Of a stretch of DNA of 54,555 nt, positions 42,239-51,179 are shown piece after piece; position 1 is the first letter of the stretch, and every line of letters begins with the position of its first letter. Under the pieces are notes generated by a model that was not told where the DNA came from, made no database searches, and saw nothing but the letters and a program-made list of their open reading frames with translations. Origin of the DNA: an uncultured Fidelibacterota bacterium (GTDB taxonomy: Bacteria; Fidelibacterota; Marinisomatia; Marinisomatales; TCS55); NCBI GenBank assembly GCA_913009735.1, contig CAJVYU010000004.1, forward strand, positions 1 through 54,555, read 5' to 3'. The position numbers and the translations under genes are program-made.

Positions 42239-42487
42239 GAGACCTTTGCGAAATTTTAAGTGTAAAGAAAAATAGTTATAATTTGTCTGGTTTCTGCCCC
42301 TGCCGGCCCCAATATAAATAATTTTGAAGTGGCAGGCGGGCGCCCCATTCTTTTTATTATAATTGTGGCAGGCGGGAAGGCGGGAAACGCAATTAATAGC
42401 ACAGCTATGTATAAGTTTTCCAATCCGCCAGCTGGCAAACGGAATTTTAGACTTTTTAATTTGTGCTATAGGTTTTGCATAGGTCTC
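42239..42487 (+). mobile_element. MITE-like element, copy R6 (forward) with a nested insertion
   Basis: A 249-bp copy from GAGACCTTTGCG to GCATAGGTCTC. It is about 90 bp longer than other copies because a GC-rich block (about 42294-42385) with the 36-bp repeat also found at 15409 is inserted. It also has the TCCGCCAGCTGGCAAA palindrome (42424-42439). The target duplication is not clear. It lies 56 bp upstream of gcvP. Confidence 0.85.
42307..42342 (+). repeat. 36-bp repeat nested in MITE R6
   Basis: Identical to the reverse complement of 15409-15444. Its ends carry CCCC and GGCAGGCGGGCG. Confidence 0.8.
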
Positions 42488-42542
42488 TTAATATCCTTTC
42501 GAATGTTTAGAATAAATTACCATAAATTGTTTAATTAATTTC

Positions 42543-45389
42543 ATGTCTAGAATTGAACTATTAATGACAAAATATTTACCCCCCACAGACGATTTCACTT
42601 CCCGGCACATCGGTCCGAACGAAGATGAAATCAAAGCCATGCTTGAAACGCTTGGTATTTCTTCATTGGATGAACTTGTTCAAAAAACGGTCCCGGCTGA
42701 AATATTGGACGATAGTTTACTAAACATCGGTGAGCCGGCAGACGAGTTCAGCGCGATTAAATTGTTAAAAAGCATCGCTGAGAAAAACACTGTGCGACGA
42801 TCATATATTGGTATGGGATATACAGGCACAATCACACCCCCGGTAATATTGAGAAACATTCTTGAAAATCCCGGTTGGTATACTCAATACACTCCCTACC
42901 AAGCTGAAATCAGTCAGGGCAGGTTAGAAGCGCTCTTGAATTTTCAAACCATGGTGTGTGATATAACGGGGATGGAAATAGCCAATGCGTCTTTATTAGA
43001 CGAAGCAACAGCCGCCGCAGAAGCCATGGCAATGATAGCCAGGATTAATCCAAAAAGAAATTGTTTTTATGTTTCTTCATCCTGCCATCCGCAAACAATT
43101 GATGTACTAAAAACACGGGCAGAACCTATGGGTATTAAACTCATTGTTACGGATGAAAACAAATTTGTAACCGATGAGAATACTCTGGGGATTTTGGTCC
43201 AATATCCAACATCTGATGGTAAAATCAATGATTATGCAGACGTGTGTGATAAGGCTCATAAAAATGGAATTTTAGTAGCCGTTGCCGCTGATTTAATCAG
43301 TCTGGCCATTTTAAAACCTCCTGGTGAATGGGGTGCAGACATCGTCATTGGCAGTGCCCAGCGGTTTGGTGTTCCCATGGGTTATGGTGGCCCCCATGCA
43401 GCTTTTTTTGCTACCCACAAAAAATATGAACGGAAAGTCCCGGGAAGAATGATCGGCGTTTCGATTGATGTTCATGGCAATCCTGCTTTACGAATGGCGC
43501 TGCAAACCCGGGAACAGCATATCCGAAGAGATCGCGCAACATCAAATATTTGCACAGCACAAGTCCTTTTGGCAATTATGTCCGGCATGTATGCAGTATA
43601 CCATGGACCTCAGGGGATTAAACGCATTGCAGATCGCATTAACTATTTGACCGCATATCTTGCACAGTCACTTACAAAATCAGGTTACGAGTTCTTACAT
43701 GACACTTTCTTTGATACAGTCCGATTCAAAGCCGATGCCGACATAGATGAAAAAGCTGAGTCATCCGGAATGTTATTACGTAATTATGGTGATGGATCAT
43801 TTGGCGTTACCCTTGACGAAACGACATCCCTTGAAGATGTAAATGATTTACTACGTATTTTTAATGCGAAGCCTGTTCCTAATGTTGGCGAATCAATCCC
43901 GGATAACTTGAAGAGGATATCATCTTATTTAGATCATCCTGTTTTTAACTCTTATCATTCTGAAACAGAAATGCTCAGGTATATATATAAACTGCAGCAA
44001 AAAGACCTTTCGCTGGCAATAAGCATGATTCCGCTGGGCTCCTGCACCATGAAGCTCAATGCTACAACAGAAATGATGGGCATTACCTGGCCTGAATTTG
44101 CAAACATTCACCCTTTTGCTCCAGCAGAGCACGCAGAAGGATATACACAGTTAATTGCGGAATTGGGTGAATGGTTGTGTGAAATGACAGGTTTTACAGG
44201 ATATTCTTTCCAACCAAATTCTGGAGCTCAAGGCGAGTTTACAGGTCTAAAGGTTATTTCAGCTTATCACAGAGAGAATGGAAACAATCATCGAAATATT
44301 TGTCTGATTCCTGCGTCTGCCCACGGTACGAATCCTGCCAGCGCGGTCATGAATGGGTTGAACGTCGTCGTTGTTAAATGCGATGACGGCGGCAATATTG
44401 ATCTTAAAGATTTACAAACGAAAGCTGAAATACATTCAGAAAACCTATCAGTCTTCATGGTGACTTACCCATCAACACACGGAGTATTTGAGGGTAAAAT
44501 TATTGAAATGTGCAAAATTATCCACGATCATGGTGGGCAGGTGTATTTAGACGGAGCAAATTTGAACGCCATGGTGGGTTTGTGTAAACCGGCTGATTTT
44601 GGCGCTGATGTATGCCATATCAATTTACATAAAACATTTTCCATTCCACACGGAGGTGGCGGTCCGGGGATGGGACCCATTTTTACAAAAGAACATCTTT
44701 CTCCCTATCTTCCGGATCATCCTATCGTTTCAACGAATGGGGAAAAAAGTATTACTGCCGTATCAGCCGCTCCCTATGGAAGTGCCAGCATTTTACCGAT
44801 TTCCTGGGCATATGTAAAAATGCTTGGCGGAGCCGGATTAAAAAAAGCAACACAGGTCGCTATTCTCAACGCTAATTACATGTCTAAAAGATTAAGTGAC
44901 CATTTTAAAATTTTGTATACAGGACAAAACGGCATGGTGGGTCATGAATTTATCGTGGATGTGCGTCCATTCCGAAAATCAAGCGGCATTACGGATGAAG
45001 ACATTGCCAAGCGGTTAATGGATTATGGATTTCATGCCCCGACAATGTCCTTCCCTGTACCCGGGACGCTGATGATTGAACCTACGGAGAGTGAAAGTAA
45101 AGTAGAACTCGATCGATTCTGCCAGGCATTAATACAAATCAAAGAAGAAATATTTGCTGTTGAAACTGGAAAATTTGATAGAGAAAACAATGTTCTAAAA
45201 AACGCTCCCCACACAGCTCAACATGTTACTTCCGATGATTGGCCACATCCATATTCAAGGGAATTGGCGGCTTATCCGGCAGAGTGGACTAAAGATCCAA
45301 AATTTTGGCCCGCGGTGGGTAGAATTGATAATGCCTATGGGGATCGTAACTTGGTGTGCACTTGTCCTCCCATAGAAGAATACGAATAA
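42543..45389 (+). CDS. gcvP: Glycine dehydrogenase (decarboxylating), P protein, single-chain form
   Basis: GcvP decarboxylates glycine and loads the aminomethyl group onto the H protein of the glycine cleavage system. The 948-residue product is the full-length fused form covering both GcvPA- and GcvPB-like halves. The N-terminal [23 protein letters not shown], the glycine-rich [28 protein letters not shown] and the cofactor lysine in [19 protein letters not shown] (about K697) are present. The ATG at 42543 or the one seven codons later could be used. The other gcv genes are not in the window. A MITE occupies the leader, and I saw no glycine riboswitch. Confidence 0.96.
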   Translation: MSRIELLMTKYLPPTDDFTSRHIGPNEDEIKAMLETLGISSLDELVQKTVPAEILDDSLLNIGEPADEFSAIKLLKSIAEKNTVRRSYIGMGYTGTITPPVILRNILENPGWYTQYTPYQAEISQGRLEALLNFQTMVCDITGMEIANASLLDEATAAAEAMAMIARINPKRNCFYVSSSCHPQTIDVLKTRAEPMGIKLIVTDENKFVTDENTLGILVQYPTSDGKINDYADVCDKAHKNGILVAVAADLISLAILKPPGEWGADIVIGSAQRFGVPMGYGGPHAAFFATHKKYERKVPGRMIGVSIDVHGNPALRMALQTREQHIRRDRATSNICTAQVLLAIMSGMYAVYHGPQGIKRIADRINYLTAYLAQSLTKSGYEFLHDTFFDTVRFKADADIDEKAESSGMLLRNYGDGSFGVTLDETTSLEDVNDLLRIFNAKPVPNVGESIPDNLKRISSYLDHPVFNSYHSETEMLRYIYKLQQKDLSLAISMIPLGSCTMKLNATTEMMGITWPEFANIHPFAPAEHAEGYTQLIAELGEWLCEMTGFTGYSFQPNSGAQGEFTGLKVISAYHRENGNNHRNICLIPASAHGTNPASAVMNGLNVVVVKCDDGGNIDLKDLQTKAEIHSENLSVFMVTYPSTHGVFEGKIIEMCKIIHDHGGQVYLDGANLNAMVGLCKPADFGADVCHINLHKTFSIPHGGGGPGMGPIFTKEHLSPYLPDHPIVSTNGEKSITAVSAAPYGSASILPISWAYVKMLGGAGLKKATQVAILNANYMSKRLSDHFKILYTGQNGMVGHEFIVDVRPFRKSSGITDEDIAKRLMDYGFHAPTMSFPVPGTLMIEPTESESKVELDRFCQALIQIKEEIFAVETGKFDRENNVLKNAPHTAQHVTSDDWPHPYSRELAAYPAEWTKDPKFWPAVGRIDNAYGDRNLVCTCPPIEEYE

Positions 45390-45422
45390 TTTTGGAATAT
45401 AATAAACGATAAAAAAATTATT

Positions 45423-45450
45423 TGTACATTATATTGTACAATACTGTACA
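45423..45450. promoter_or_regulatory. Three TGTACA boxes upstream of the Phd/VapC pair
   Basis: TGTACA occurs at 45423, 45435 and 45445, spaced about one helical turn apart, 35-60 bases before the antitoxin ATG. This is a likely operator for autoregulation by the antitoxin. Confidence 0.65.
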
Positions 45451-45484
45451 TTCTACTGTGTTTAATTAACAACAGGAGTTTATT

Positions 45485-45715
45485 ATGAAGCATATTCCTT
45501 TCTCTGAATTCAGAAAAAATGCCTCTAAATTGATTACAGATGTAGAACATGGCGAAGTCATTTATTTAACACGCCATGGGAAATTAATCGCAGAAATTTC
45601 ACCGGCTGAAATAGAAGAAAAAAAAATTCCCTCATGGAAAAAAAAAGCATTGAGACTAGCTATTCGTGGTGAAGGATTATCTACTGCAATATTGGAAGAA
45701 AGAGAAGCTGCTTAA
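45485..45715 (+). CDS. Phd/YefM-family antitoxin
   Basis: A 76-residue antitoxin with the Phd/YefM N-terminal DNA-binding fold: KHIPFSEFRKNASKLITDVEHGEVIYLTRHGKLIAEISP, then a flexible C-terminal tail that should wrap the toxin. An AGGAG site precedes the ATG. The toxin starts immediately after the stop. This is the usual antitoxin-first order. Confidence 0.9.
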   Translation: MKHIPFSEFRKNASKLITDVEHGEVIYLTRHGKLIAEISPAEIEEKKIPSWKKKALRLAIRGEGLSTAILEEREAA

Positions 45716-46132
45716 ATGCGTGTTTTTCTGGACTCTTCCGCTTATACAAAACGATTCGTGGAAGAACCCGGCAGTCAGGAAATTGAGAATATTTGTATAG
45801 GCGCCACCGAATTGGGCTTAAGCATTATTTGTTATCCTGAAATTATTTCTGCTTTAAATAGACGACTTCGTGAGAAAGCTCTGAACAAACATGATTATAA
45901 AATAGTCAAAAATCGTCTTGCCAAAGAAATGATGGATTTAGAAATAATAAATATCACATCTGCTGTGATTGGCCTTACAACAACTTTATTGGAAAAAAAT
46001 GTATTGCGAGCCATGGATGCTATTCATATTGCCTGTGCAATTGAGTGGGGTGCTGAACTATTTGTTACTTCTGACCAAAAACAAGGAAACGCTGCAAAGA
46101 AAGCAAAATTAAAAACAAGGATAAGTATTTAG
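45716..46132 (+). CDS. PIN-domain toxin (VapC-like)
   Basis: A 138-residue PIN-domain ribonuclease. The acidic metal ligands are D5 in VFLDSSAYTKRF, a glutamate in CYPEIISALNR, an aspartate in LRAMDAIHIACA and one in FVTSDQKQ. VapC toxins cleave tRNA or rRNA. It directly abuts the Phd-type antitoxin. Confidence 0.9.
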   Translation: MRVFLDSSAYTKRFVEEPGSQEIENICIGATELGLSIICYPEIISALNRRLREKALNKHDYKIVKNRLAKEMMDLEIINITSAVIGLTTTLLEKNVLRAMDAIHIACAIEWGAELFVTSDQKQGNAAKKAKLKTRISI

Positions 46133-46203
46133 GGGCAGTGTCAAAATAATTACCCGTCGTGAAAATCAGATTCTAATAATGACCTTTTAAATACTATATC
46201 TAA

Positions 46204-47166
46204 TTACTCTTTATAAATCCTAACGGTCAAATCTCCACTATTTAAATAATATCCCCGATACATTCCTTTTGTATTAAAAGGCATGGCAATATTTCCTTTT
46301 CTGTCCATTGCAATCACACCCCCGGCGCCTCCTCGTTTCGTGAGTTTCTCTATCACAGATTGGGCCGCTTCCTGAACCGTTTTCTGTTCATACTCCATTT
46401 GGGCCGCGATATCATAAGCCACGCTTCCGCGGATGTAATATTCACCTTGCCCGGTTCCTGATACACCGCAGGTTTCATTGCTGGCATATGTTCCGGCGCC
46501 AATAATCGGAGAATCACCCACACGTCCCCACATTTTATTAGTGAGCCCACCTGTGGATGTGCCTGCAGCCAAATTGCCTTTTTTGTCAAGAGCCACACAG
46601 CCTACGGTTCCATGTTTTTCAGCCTCTTTTTCTTTGGCCCTCATCAACGATTTAAATCGTTCTTCTGTTTGGAAATACACATTGGGGACAATATCCAAAC
46701 CTTGTTCCCCGGCAAAAGCATCCGCTCCGTCACCGGCTAATAATACATGCCATGTTTCTTCCATGACTTTCCTGGCAGCTGAAATTGGATTTTTCACTGT
46801 TTTTACCCCTGCAACTGCACCAGCCTGCATTGTATTTCCATCCATAATTGAAGCATCTAATTCATTGGTTCCAGCGCTAGTAAAAACAGCTCCTTTACCA
46901 GCATTAAATAGTGGTGAATCTTCCATGATTCTTATGGTGGCTTCCACTGCATCTATGCTTGATCCGCCTTTGTCCAAAATTTTATAACCGGTTTTTAATG
47001 CTTCGGTCAATTTGTTTAAATAGGCCGTTTCTTTTTCAGGATTCATATTCTCCTTTGTGATCGTACCGGCTCCTCCATGGATAACTAATCCGAAAACATT
47101 TTGATTCGCGCGATCATTGCAGGCAAACAAAAATAGAACAATGGTTATTATGATATATTTTTTCAT
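46204..47166 (-). CDS. iaaA: Isoaspartyl peptidase / L-asparaginase (Ntn hydrolase), lipoprotein
   Basis: An N-terminal nucleophile hydrolase that cleaves isoaspartyl dipeptides and asparagine after self-processing. The nucleophile threonine is T187 in KHGTVGCVALDKKGN. The alpha-chain VIHGGAG, the FNAGKGAVF..G..ELDASIMDG block and the beta-chain STGGLTNKMWGRVGDSPIIGAGTYA are all present. The signal LFLFAC makes it a lipoprotein, so it acts outside the cytoplasm, as in some Bacteroidetes-type homologues. It overlaps the upstream deoxynucleoside kinase by four bases (ATGA). Confidence 0.92.
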   Translation of the reverse strand: MKKYIIITIVLFLFACNDRANQNVFGLVIHGGAGTITKENMNPEKETAYLNKLTEALKTGYKILDKGGSSIDAVEATIRIMEDSPLFNAGKGAVFTSAGTNELDASIMDGNTMQAGAVAGVKTVKNPISAARKVMEETWHVLLAGDGADAFAGEQGLDIVPNVYFQTEERFKSLMRAKEKEAEKHGTVGCVALDKKGNLAAGTSTGGLTNKMWGRVGDSPIIGAGTYASNETCGVSGTGQGEYYIRGSVAYDIAAQMEYEQKTVQEAAQSVIEKLTKRGGAGGVIAMDRKGNIAMPFNTKGMYRGYYLNSGDLTVRIYKE

Positions 47167-47780
47167 GACAATATTTCCTTCATTTCTTTCAGGATCGAAT
47201 CCAATTTTTCCTTATCTTTAAAAATATTGAACCGGTCTGTTTCTACAATCAAAACCGGAATATCCTCGATGGATTCCACCCAACGGTTGTAAGCAACATT
47301 CAGGCTGTGTAAATATTCCGGATCGATGGTTTTTTCGTAATCCCGGGAACGCCCAGCTATTCGTGTCAATAATGTATCTGTAGACGCTTTTAAATACACA
47401 ATCAAATCCGGTTTCCGGAGATAGGAAGTCATAACTTTGAAAAGATCTCTGTAGTTTGTCCAATCCCGATCGTCCATAAAATTCATTTTGAATAAGTTTC
47501 GGGCAAAAATTTCAACGTCTTCATAAATTGTTCTATCTTGGATTACGCCCCCGTTTGACTTACTCATTTCAAAATGTGACTGAAAACGTTTATGCAAAAA
47601 GTATATTTGTAGATTAAAACTCCACCGGGACATATCACCATAAAAATCTCCCAGATATGGATTGTCATCCACTGACTCGTAATAAGGCGTCCACCCCAGA
47701 TTTGTTGAAATAATTTCCGTAAAGGTCGTTTTTCCTACGCCAATATTTCCGGCAAGCCCTACAAATGGATGATTGTTCAA
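47163..47780 (-). CDS. Deoxynucleoside kinase (dGK/dAK/dCK family)
   Basis: A 205-residue nucleoside salvage kinase. The P-loop GNIGVGKT is at residues 11-18, followed by the substrate motif YYESVDDNPYLGDFY, the DRS-type motif QDRTIYED and the lid RIAGRSRDYEKTID. It phosphorylates deoxyadenosine, deoxyguanosine or deoxycytidine. Which one cannot be told. Co-translated with the isoaspartyl peptidase without an obvious functional link. Confidence 0.92.
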   Translation of the reverse strand: MNNHPFVGLAGNIGVGKTTFTEIISTNLGWTPYYESVDDNPYLGDFYGDMSRWSFNLQIYFLHKRFQSHFEMSKSNGGVIQDRTIYEDVEIFARNLFKMNFMDDRDWTNYRDLFKVMTSYLRKPDLIVYLKASTDTLLTRIAGRSRDYEKTIDPEYLHSLNVAYNRWVESIEDIPVLIVETDRFNIFKDKEKLDSILKEMKEILS

Positions 47781-47957
47781 TTGGTTTATCCTTCTTTTTA
47801 TTGATTTATGGGTGCGATAATTTAAACTTATAAGGTAGATTTTTAGTCTGAAGAATCTGCTTTTCTTCCACCGATTCTAAATATTCATTTTCCCTTTGGA
47901 TTCTTTCATTCCTTATCCTAATTCCTTTGCCTATATAATACCGGATTATTACATTTA

Positions 47958-47993
47958 CTCAACGTATTGAGTTATTTTACTCAATGTATTGAG
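47958..47993. promoter_or_regulatory. Two palindromic CTCAAyGTATTGAG operators
   Basis: CTCAACGTATTGAG (47958-47971) and CTCAATGTATTGAG (47980-47993) are inverted repeats (CTCAA-N4-TTGAG), with centres 22 bases (two helical turns) apart. The second ends four bases before the ATG of the ATPase gene. Such a pair placed over the start region should act as a repressor operator. The cognate regulator is not in the window. Confidence 0.75.
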
Positions 47994-47997
47994 CAAT

Positions 47998-49185
47998 ATG
48001 TACAAACGATCAATCCATAAACAACTGCTTTCACGAATGAAAGAACCCCGGAAATTTATTCAGGTTCTTGCAGGTCCACGTCAAACAGGCAAAACAACAC
48101 TTGCGAATCAGATGTTGGATGAAATAACTGTACCCACGCATTACATTTCAGCTGACCAGCCGTCTTTACAGAACGAAATCTGGATTGAGCAACAATGGGA
48201 AATAGCGCGATCGTTAATTTCGGAGTCAAAAAAACGAACAGGCATTTTGGTCCTGGACGAAATTCAAAAACTACCCCATTGGTCAGAAACGATAAAAAAA
48301 TTGTGGGACGAAGACACAAAAAATCAAATTGGATTAAAAATTGTATTGCTTGGATCGGCACCATTATTAATTCAAAAAGGACTCACCGAAAGTCTGGCTG
48401 GCAGATTTGAAATCATTCCAGTAACCCATTGGTCCTATACGGAAATGAAAGAAGCGTTTAATTTTTCTCTCGAAGAATTCATTTTTTATGGCGGATATCC
48501 CGGAGCGGCAGAATTTATCCACTCTCATCAAAGATGGAAAAATTATATCAATGATGCGCTGATTGAAACCACCATATCCAGAGATATTTTGTTGATGAAT
48601 CGGGTGGATAAACCGGCTTTACTCCGAAGAGTCTTTTTTCTTGGCTGTGAATATTCCGGGCAAATATTGTCTTACACAAAAATGCTGGGCCAACTCCAGG
48701 ATGCAGGCAATACAACAACTTTGGCTCATTATTTATATTTATTGTCTGGTGCAGGAATGGTAATGGAGATTAAAAAATATGCCGGAGAACAGGTTCGCAG
48801 GCGAGGATCAAGTCCAAAATTGAATGTTATGAATACAGGTTTAATGACAGCCGTTTCCAATTATGATTTGGATTCAGCAAAAGAAGATTCAGTTTTTTGG
48901 GGAAGGTTGGTGGAATCTGCTATTGGAGCGCATCTAATCAACAATGCAACTCAACATCATTTCGACGTTTATTATTGGAGGCATATAAATCAGGAAGTTG
49001 ATTTCATAATAAAACAAAATCAGTCCCTGATTGCCATAGAAGTAAAAAGCGGATTACAAAAATCAAGTTTATCCGGTCTGAAAAAATTTTCAGATCAGTT
49101 TAAACCAAATAAAGTTCTGATAATAGGAAATCAAGGAATTACAGTAGAAAAGTTTCTTTCTAAAATAATAGAATTTTGGCTTTAG
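47998..49185 (+). CDS. AAA-type ATPase with DUF4143
   Basis: A 395-residue protein with Walker A GPRQTGKT (about 26-33) and Walker B ILVLDEIQKL, the AAA_14 domain, then DUF4143 whose end (REVDFIIKQNQSLIAIEVKSG-like: NQEVDFII..IAIEVKS) has the E/D-EVK pattern of a nuclease-like fold. The role of the family is unclear. It is common as single, variably present genes. The ATG at 47998 is used rather than TTG 47989, which lies in the operator. Confidence 0.88.
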   Translation: MYKRSIHKQLLSRMKEPRKFIQVLAGPRQTGKTTLANQMLDEITVPTHYISADQPSLQNEIWIEQQWEIARSLISESKKRTGILVLDEIQKLPHWSETIKKLWDEDTKNQIGLKIVLLGSAPLLIQKGLTESLAGRFEIIPVTHWSYTEMKEAFNFSLEEFIFYGGYPGAAEFIHSHQRWKNYINDALIETTISRDILLMNRVDKPALLRRVFFLGCEYSGQILSYTKMLGQLQDAGNTTTLAHYLYLLSGAGMVMEIKKYAGEQVRRRGSSPKLNVMNTGLMTAVSNYDLDSAKEDSVFWGRLVESAIGAHLINNATQHHFDVYYWRHINQEVDFIIKQNQSLIAIEVKSGLQKSSLSGLKKFSDQFKPNKVLIIGNQGITVEKFLSKIIEFWL

Positions 49186-49205
49186 ATTAGGAATTCAATA
49201 TTCTA

Positions 49206-51074
49206 CTAATCCACTATCAGTCTTTCCTGCTCTTCCATCAATTCCAGATACTCATTTTCTAACGTATTCATATTTTCCAACGCTTTCTGAAGCGCTTCAT
49301 AATCATCGGCATAGTCGGGGTTTTGAGTAATAGTTCGTTCTTTTTCCAGGTTCGCTTCAATTATTTTGAACCGTTTCTCTAACCATGCCAATCGGTTACG
49401 GATTTTTTTCCGTTCCAGATAATCCAGTTTATTTTTTGAAGGTAATTTTGTTTTTTTCTCAACGGGCTGATTTGATTTTTCTTCCTTTATCTTCCAATCA
49501 TAATACTCATAGTTTCCTTCAAACAACCGAATTCCGCCATGGCCCACTTCACAGGTCAGATTAGTGATATTATTCAAAAAATGACGATCATGTGAAATGC
49601 AGACGATGGAACCTGTAAATTGAATCAAGGCTCTTTCAACGATATTCCGGGTAACCATATCCAAGTGATTTGTGGGTTCGTCCAGCAAGAGTAAATGAGC
49701 CGGTTCGACCAGCATCCGTGCTAAAGCAACTCGAGCTTTTTCCCCACCGGAAAGAACTTTTACCAATTTTTCGATTTCATCACCGGAAAATAAAAAACTA
49801 CCCAAATAGGTGCGAATCTCCCTTTCGCTCCATCCCGAGCTCACTTTTGCAATGGACTCATAAACAGTTTCATCCGGATCCAAGATTTCCAACTGATGCT
49901 GGGCATAATAGGCTTTGGTCACATTGGCACCGGTGCGGATCGCTCCGCTGGTTACATCTTCTACTCCAGCCAACAATTTGAGCAAAGTTGATTTCCCCGC
50001 ACCGTTATGACCCACCAGTCCGATTTTTTGTCCACGTTCCACAGACAGATTCATATCATTAAAAACTTCAATATCGCCATAATGTTTACTCACATTTCGG
50101 CAGGATGCCATATTTATTGGGGATCGGCTTGGCTGGGGTAAAATTAGATTCATGGCATGGTTTTGTTCCGTGGGTGCTTCAATCTTTTCCATTTTTTCAA
50201 TCATCTTTACTCGGCTCTGAACCTGGGAAGCCTTGGTGTTCTTGGCTCTAAATCGTTCAATAAATCGTTCGATTTCTTTTATCTGCTTTTGCTGATTCCG
50301 ATATGCCGCTCGATGTTGTTCCATCCGCAGGGCTTTTTCTTCTTTATAACGAGAATAATTCCCATGGAATAAGTTGATCTTTTTCATGTCAATTTCTAGA
50401 ATCTGATTCACAGACCAGTCTAAAAATGTGCGATCGTGACTGATCATAACCAACCCGCCTTTCCAATTGGATAAAAAGGATTCCAGCCAGATCGTTGCTT
50501 CCAAATCCAGATGATTCGTGGGTTCATCGAGAAATAAGATTTCCGGTTCCTGCAGCAATATCTTCGCCAGGGCAACGCGCATTCGCCAACCGCCACTAAA
50601 CACATCCATCGTTTCTGAAAATTGTTCTTCCTTGAACCCAAGACCACTCAGAATTTTTTTTGCTCTATCTTCCAAATTCCAGCCACCCAATGAATCAAAA
50701 CGATTTTGCATATTGCCCAGTTTGTCTATCAACGTTGTGTTTTCCGGGTCATTGGCGATTTGTTCGGTTATGGAAAGAATCTTCCCTTCCAGATCACCCA
50801 CTTCAGGGTAAGCCGATAACACTTCTTCCAGGATGGAGAGGTTGGTTTTGATTACGATATCTTGCGGAAGATATCCGATAGTCGTCGATTTTTCAATCTG
50901 CACATTTCCGGAATCCGGGGATTCTTTTTTCAGCATGATTTTAAGCAAAGTCGTTTTTCCGGAACCATTGGGTCCTACCAACCCCACTCGCATACCGCGC
51001 CTGATGAAAAAATTTACGTTATTAAATAAATCTCCATCCGGAAAGGATTTTGAGATGTTTTCAAGTCGAATCAT
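49206..51074 (-). CDS. ABC-F family ATPase (Uup/YheS-like)
   Basis: A 622-residue soluble protein with two ABC domains and no membrane segments. Walker A motifs are GPNGSGKTTLL and GHNGAGKSTLL, signatures are FSGGWRMRVALAK and LSGGEKARVALAR, and both Walker B are followed by DEPTNHLD. The linker is the P-site tRNA interaction motif type (about 240-310), and a charged C-terminal coiled coil ends the protein. ABC-F proteins act on ribosomes as translation factors or resistance proteins. This one looks like a housekeeping member, and the subfamily cannot be fixed by eye. Confidence 0.93.
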   Translation of the reverse strand: MIRLENISKSFPDGDLFNNVNFFIRRGMRVGLVGPNGSGKTTLLKIMLKKESPDSGNVQIEKSTTIGYLPQDIVIKTNLSILEEVLSAYPEVGDLEGKILSITEQIANDPENTTLIDKLGNMQNRFDSLGGWNLEDRAKKILSGLGFKEEQFSETMDVFSGGWRMRVALAKILLQEPEILFLDEPTNHLDLEATIWLESFLSNWKGGLVMISHDRTFLDWSVNQILEIDMKKINLFHGNYSRYKEEKALRMEQHRAAYRNQQKQIKEIERFIERFRAKNTKASQVQSRVKMIEKMEKIEAPTEQNHAMNLILPQPSRSPINMASCRNVSKHYGDIEVFNDMNLSVERGQKIGLVGHNGAGKSTLLKLLAGVEDVTSGAIRTGANVTKAYYAQHQLEILDPDETVYESIAKVSSGWSEREIRTYLGSFLFSGDEIEKLVKVLSGGEKARVALARMLVEPAHLLLLDEPTNHLDMVTRNIVERALIQFTGSIVCISHDRHFLNNITNLTCEVGHGGIRLFEGNYEYYDWKIKEEKSNQPVEKKTKLPSKNKLDYLERKKIRNRLAWLEKRFKIIEANLEKERTITQNPDYADDYEALQKALENMNTLENEYLELMEEQERLIVD

Positions 51075-51145
51075 TTATTGGTTTACCGCCAAGAGTACAG
51101 AGTGTTCATATTTAAATTTTCTTACCGCAATTCTTAAGTCAACCC

Positions 51146-51161
51146 TCCGCCAACTGGCGGA
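51146..51161. repeat. Palindrome TCCGCCAACTGGCGGA
   Basis: A 16-bp near-perfect palindrome between the ABC-F start and the mtaB stop. Related sequences occur at 3854, 18331 and 42424 inside MITE copies. Confidence 0.75.
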
Positions 51162-51179
51162 TTCTTAACTCAAGTCTTG

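Noticed and set aside
42031-42542. Glycine riboswitch before gcvP
   Set aside because: The leader is occupied by MITE R6 and a GC-rich nested repeat. No tandem aptamer pattern is visible.
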